Shown here: positions 5,399-7,767 of the stretch, in pieces
How positions within the stretch are numbered: position 1 is the stretch's first letter
Layout: each line of letters begins with the position of its first letter
Assembly (NCBI GenBank): GCA_900544435.1
Contig: UQVG01000087.1
Location: 1-7,767, forward strand
DNA length: 7,767 bases
Source: an uncultured Erysipelotrichaceae bacterium
GTDB taxonomy: Bacteria > Bacillota_I > Bacilli_A > Erysipelotrichales > Coprobacillaceae
Reading direction: 5' to 3'
Made by a program: the position numbers and the translations under genes
Notes under the pieces: model-generated
Told to the model about the DNA's origin: nothing
Seen by the model: the letters and a program-made list of their open reading frames with translations, nothing else
Databases searched by the model: none

Positions 5399-6811
5399 AT
5401 GGAAAGAAAATTACCAAAAGATTTTTATTGGGGTGGATCAGTATCATCATTCCAAACTGAAGGACATAGAAATGAAGGTGGAAAAGGTTTATGTGTTTAT
5501 GATGTAAGACCTATGAATCCTGAATTTTCTGATTGGAACGATGCTATTGATGAATACACTCGTTATGATGAAGATATTGCTTTAATGAAAGGTATGGGAT
5601 TTAATTTTTATCGTTTTTCTATTTGTTGGTCACGTATTATTCCTAATGGGACATTAGATGAACCAGTTAATGAAGAAGGAGTTAAATTCTATAGTGATTT
5701 AATTGATAAATTATTAGCTGCTGGTATTGAACCAATGATTACTTTAGTTCACTTTGATATGCCATATCATTTAGTAAAAGAATATAATGGATTTGCTTCT
5801 CGTTATGTTGTTGATTGTTTTGAAAGATACGCTAAAGTATGTATTGAAAGATTTGGAGATCGTGTAAAACATTGGATGTCATTCAATGAACAAAATTTAC
5901 ACAGTATGATGTTACGTGTTTCTAATGCAGAAGTCATTCCTGAAGGAGTAAGCTATCCAAAACACTTATATCAAGTAAACCATAATGTTATGATGGCTCA
6001 TTGTAAAGCAGTTCGTGCTTTAAGACAAATGCAACCAGATGCTAAATTCTGTGGAATGGGTGCTATTACTAATATTTATGCTTATGAAAATAGTCCAGAA
6101 AATAATTTCTTTGCAACTAAAGGATATAATTTATTAAATGGTTTCTTAGTTGATACATTTGCTCAAGGTAAATATCCTGATTATTGGAATGCTTATCTTG
6201 AAAATAGAGGATGGATGCCTACTTTCGAAGAAGGAGACGAAGAATTATTAAAATATACAGTTGATTATATTGCTTTCTCTTATTATCGTTCAAATACTGT
6301 TAAAACAGGTGAATTCAATTATGAAAGACCAGCTCATGAATGTGTAAATGAAAAACAAATTAAAAATCCACATTGTGAAGCAAATGAATGGGATTGGGAA
6401 ATTGATCCAGTTGGATTTAGATGGACATTAAACGATTTACATCATAGAACAGGACTTCCAGTATTCGTTCTTGAAAATGGTATTGGTTGGCGTGAAGATA
6501 TGAGTCAAGAAGAAGTAGATCAAATGTTAGCTGAAGGTCGTACAATTGAAGATGATTATCGTATTAATTATCATAGAGATCATATCAAAGAAATGGAAAA
6601 TGCAATCTTTGAAGATGGTGTAGATTGTTTAGGATATATTACTTGGGGACCAATTGATATTCTAGCAAGTATGTGTAACATGGATAAACGTTATGGATTT
6701 GTTTATGTAAATAGAACAAATAAAGATTTAAGAGATATGAAACGTATTCCTAAAAAATCATATCAATGGATCAAAAAAGCATTCGAAAGTAACGGTGCTG
6801 ATTTAGACTAA
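5399..6811 (+). CDS. GH1 6-phospho-beta-glucosidase (470 aa)
   Basis: This is a full-length glycoside hydrolase family 1 protein with the expected N-terminus LPKDFYWGG-SSFQTEGHRNEGGKG. The acid/base Glu164 is in SFNEQN, and the nucleophile Glu359 is in VLENGIGW. The phosphate-recognition signature near the C-terminus is Ser424, Lys430 and Tyr432 in SMCNMDKRYGFVYV, which marks phospho-glycosidases. Met425 follows the Ser, where phospho-beta-galactosidases usually have Trp, so a glucoside-6-phosphate substrate such as cellobiose-, salicin- or gentiobiose-phosphate is favoured. The enzyme would hydrolyse a PTS-imported disaccharide or aryl-glucoside in the cytoplasm. It is divergent from an RpiR regulator and is followed directly by a terminator, so it is monocistronic. 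No PTS permease gene lies in the window. The acid/base motif NEQN differs from the commoner NEP/NEI but keeps the catalytic Glu. Confidence 0.92.
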   Translation: MERKLPKDFYWGGSVSSFQTEGHRNEGGKGLCVYDVRPMNPEFSDWNDAIDEYTRYDEDIALMKGMGFNFYRFSICWSRIIPNGTLDEPVNEEGVKFYSDLIDKLLAAGIEPMITLVHFDMPYHLVKEYNGFASRYVVDCFERYAKVCIERFGDRVKHWMSFNEQNLHSMMLRVSNAEVIPEGVSYPKHLYQVNHNVMMAHCKAVRALRQMQPDAKFCGMGAITNIYAYENSPENNFFATKGYNLLNGFLVDTFAQGKYPDYWNAYLENRGWMPTFEEGDEELLKYTVDYIAFSYYRSNTVKTGEFNYERPAHECVNEKQIKNPHCEANEWDWEIDPVGFRWTLNDLHHRTGLPVFVLENGIGWREDMSQEEVDQMLAEGRTIEDDYRINYHRDHIKEMENAIFEDGVDCLGYITWGPIDILASMCNMDKRYGFVYVNRTNKDLRDMKRIPKKSYQWIKKAFESNGADLD

Positions 6812-6818
6812 TCATATA

Positions 6819-6850
6819 AGATACTGCATAAAAATGTAGTATCTTTTTTT
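6819..6850 (+). terminator. Rho-independent terminator of the glycosidase gene
   Basis: An 11-bp stem (6819-6829 with 6834-6844, one G-T pair) is closed by an AAAA loop and followed by a run of seven T to 6850. It begins 8 bases after the stop codon. Confidence 0.88.
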
Positions 6851-6896
6851 ATACTTATAAACAACTTAAAAATTATGATCAATTAATCATTTTTCC

Positions 6897-6936
6897 TTAT
6901 ATCATAGGAATATAGATGATATAATACTTATAAGTA
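6897..6936 (+). promoter_or_regulatory. Nitroreductase promoter with overlapping inverted repeats
   Basis: An extended -10 element TGATATAAT (6917-6925) predicts transcription from near 6932 and a leader of about 47 bases. The -35 region (TTATAT) is weak. TTATATCAT (6897-6905) and ATGATATAA (6916-6924) form a perfect 9-bp inverted repeat over the promoter core. A perfect 12-bp palindrome, TACTTATAAGTA, lies at 6925-6936 over the start site. Either could be an operator. The promoter call rests on the -10 element alone. Confidence 0.5.
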
Positions 6937-6978
6937 GAGAAAAAATTATTAATTTGACATGATTGAGGAGGCAATAGT

Positions 6979-7488
6979 ATGGAATTTAAAGATGTCATTC
7001 AAAACAGATACTCATGTAAAGATTTTTCTACACAACAAGTAGAAAAAGAAAAATTAATAGAAATATTAGAAGCAGGTAGAGTCGCTCCAACGGCTAAAAA
7101 CTTACAAGAACAAAAAATTTATGTTGTTCAATCAAAAGAGTATTTAGATAAAATAGATGCATGTACACCTTGTCGTTATCATGCACCAACTGTTTTAGTT
7201 GTAGCTTATGATAAAAACAATGTTTTTGATTATCCTGGTAATGAAAGAAATTCAGGAATTGAAGATGCTACAATTGTAGCAACTCATTTAATGTTGGCTG
7301 CTTATAATGCAGGTATTGATAGTTGTTGGATCAATTTCTTTGATCCTCAAGAAATGAAAAAAGCTTTAGATTTACCTGAAAATGAAGAAGTCGTCATGAT
7401 GTTGGATTTAGGATATGGGAATCAAAAAGAACCACTTCCAAATCATCATTTGAAAAAAGAATTGGATGAAACAGTTAAATACTTGTAA
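6979..7488 (+). CDS. Nitroreductase-family FMN flavoprotein (169 aa)
   Basis: The protein has the nitroreductase fold signatures: RYSCKDF (residues 10-16) for FMN phosphate contact (family form RRSxRxF), APTAKNLQ (36-43; family APSAxNxQ), GIEDATIVATHLMLAAYNAGIDSCWI (starting at 93; given only as GIEDA ... AGIDSCWI) and a C-terminal LGYGNQ. Members bind FMN and use NAD(P)H to reduce nitro compounds, quinones or other oxidants. At 169 residues it belongs to the short, single-domain group without the extra insertions of NfsA/NfsB, so the substrate cannot be predicted. A CTPC pair at 62-65 is noticeable. The start is set by GAGGAGG at 6965-6971. It is monocistronic between two terminators, with its own promoter. 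Confidence 0.88.
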   Translation: MEFKDVIQNRYSCKDFSTQQVEKEKLIEILEAGRVAPTAKNLQEQKIYVVQSKEYLDKIDACTPCRYHAPTVLVVAYDKNNVFDYPGNERNSGIEDATIVATHLMLAAYNAGIDSCWINFFDPQEMKKALDLPENEEVVMMLDLGYGNQKEPLPNHHLKKELDETVKYL

Positions 7489-7494
7489 TTTTTA

Positions 7495-7530
7495 TAACAA
7501 AATAAGCTTTGCTTGTTTTGTTATTTTTTT
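7495..7530 (+). terminator. Rho-independent terminator of the nitroreductase gene
   Basis: A 13-bp stem (7495-7507 with 7511-7523, one T-G pair) around a TTT loop is followed by seven T at 7524-7530. It starts 7 bases after the stop codon. Confidence 0.85.
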
Positions 7531-7532
7531 GT

Positions 7533-7538
7533 TACAAT
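7533..7538 (+). promoter_or_regulatory. Possible -10 box of the last, partial gene
   Basis: TACAAT lies just after the terminator, with a TTG-rich stretch upstream but no well-spaced -35. Transcription would start near the AGAGG of the ribosome site, like the short leaders elsewhere in this window. Confidence 0.3.
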
Positions 7539-7558
7539 AATGATAAGAGGTGAGCTAT

Positions 7559-7767
7559 ATGAAGCTGTTATTTAAACAACAACCATCTTTTATCTTTCGC
7601 TTTTATGTAACAAATCAAGATAATGAATTGTTATATATTATAAAAAGAAAAATGGCAATTATGTATCAACTTTATATATATGATGCTCATGAAAATATTG
7701 TTGCTAGGATTGAAGAAGATCCACGATCAGCTGCTTTTTTTGTTTATAAAAATGAGAAATATATTGG
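7559..7767 (+). CDS. Partial gene, probable LURP-one-related/scramblase-like protein (first 69 codons)
   Basis: An ATG preceded by AGGTGAG (from 7548) opens a frame that runs off the right edge with no stop. The start reads MKLLFKQQPSFIFRFYV, followed by LLYIIKRKM, YQLYIYDAHENIVARIEE and FFVYKNEKYIG. The MKLLFKQ opening, alternating beta strands and the IYDAHEN.. VARI pattern resemble the LURP-one-related (YxjI-like, tubby/scramblase fold) proteins of Firmicutes. These have no settled function. Only about 70 of perhaps 150-170 residues are visible, so the family call is moderate. It lies just after the nitroreductase terminator and appears to be a separate transcription unit. Confidence 0.6.
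   Translation, partial: MKLLFKQQPSFIFRFYVTNQDNELLYIIKRKMAIMYQLYIYDAHENIVARIEEDPRSAAFFVYKNEKYI

Noticed and set aside
6954..6960. TTGACAT as a -35 box upstream of the nitroreductase
   Set aside because: No -10 element follows at a usable distance; the next 20 bases hold the ribosome site and the start codon.

Overview
The window is AT-rich, with strong Shine-Dalgarno sites and T-tailed hairpin terminators. This is typical of a low-GC, Gram-positive-type member of the Bacillota. Gene content (an LctP-type lactate permease, LdhA-like D-lactate dehydrogenase, RpiR regulator with a GH1 phospho-glycosidase, and a small nitroreductase) fits a fermentative, sugar-using, probably gut-associated anaerobe, perhaps of the Erysipelotrichia/Coprobacillaceae kind. 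That placement is inference, because no rRNA or marker gene is present. No mobile element, CRISPR array, tRNA or rRNA was seen.

Layout. A terminator of an off-window gene (49-74) is followed by a rightward three-gene cassette (133-1251): a 69-aa soluble protein, a 125-aa four-helix membrane protein and a 174-aa lipoprotein, the last two overlapping by 20 bp. A bidirectional terminator (1260-1286) separates this cassette from a leftward gene (1307-2608) that fuses an HPr phosphocarrier domain to a complete LdhA-type D-lactate dehydrogenase. Divergent from it, across a 137-bp promoter region, lies a lactate permease (2746-4311). A second bidirectional terminator (4317-4356) separates the permease from a leftward RpiR/SIS regulator (4359-5243). 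The regulator is divergent from a GH1 6-phospho-beta-glucosidase (5399-6811). A monocistronic nitroreductase (6979-7488) follows, and the window ends inside a probable LURP-one/scramblase-like gene (from 7559).

How the genes may work together. The fusion enzyme and the permease share a divergent control region and plausibly form a lactate production and transport module. The fusion places the phosphoryl-accepting His15 of an HPr domain on the enzyme that disposes of pyruvate and NADH, while the Ser46 position used by HPr kinase is Asn. This suggests a direct link between PTS/PEP status and lactate formation. The RpiR regulator sits beside the phospho-glycosidase and has a perfect 9+9 bp inverted repeat against its own promoter, so it probably senses a sugar phosphate. 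No PTS permease gene is in the window.

The standout observation is the HPr-D-lactate dehydrogenase fusion. The several inverted or direct repeats at promoters are weaker but testable leads.
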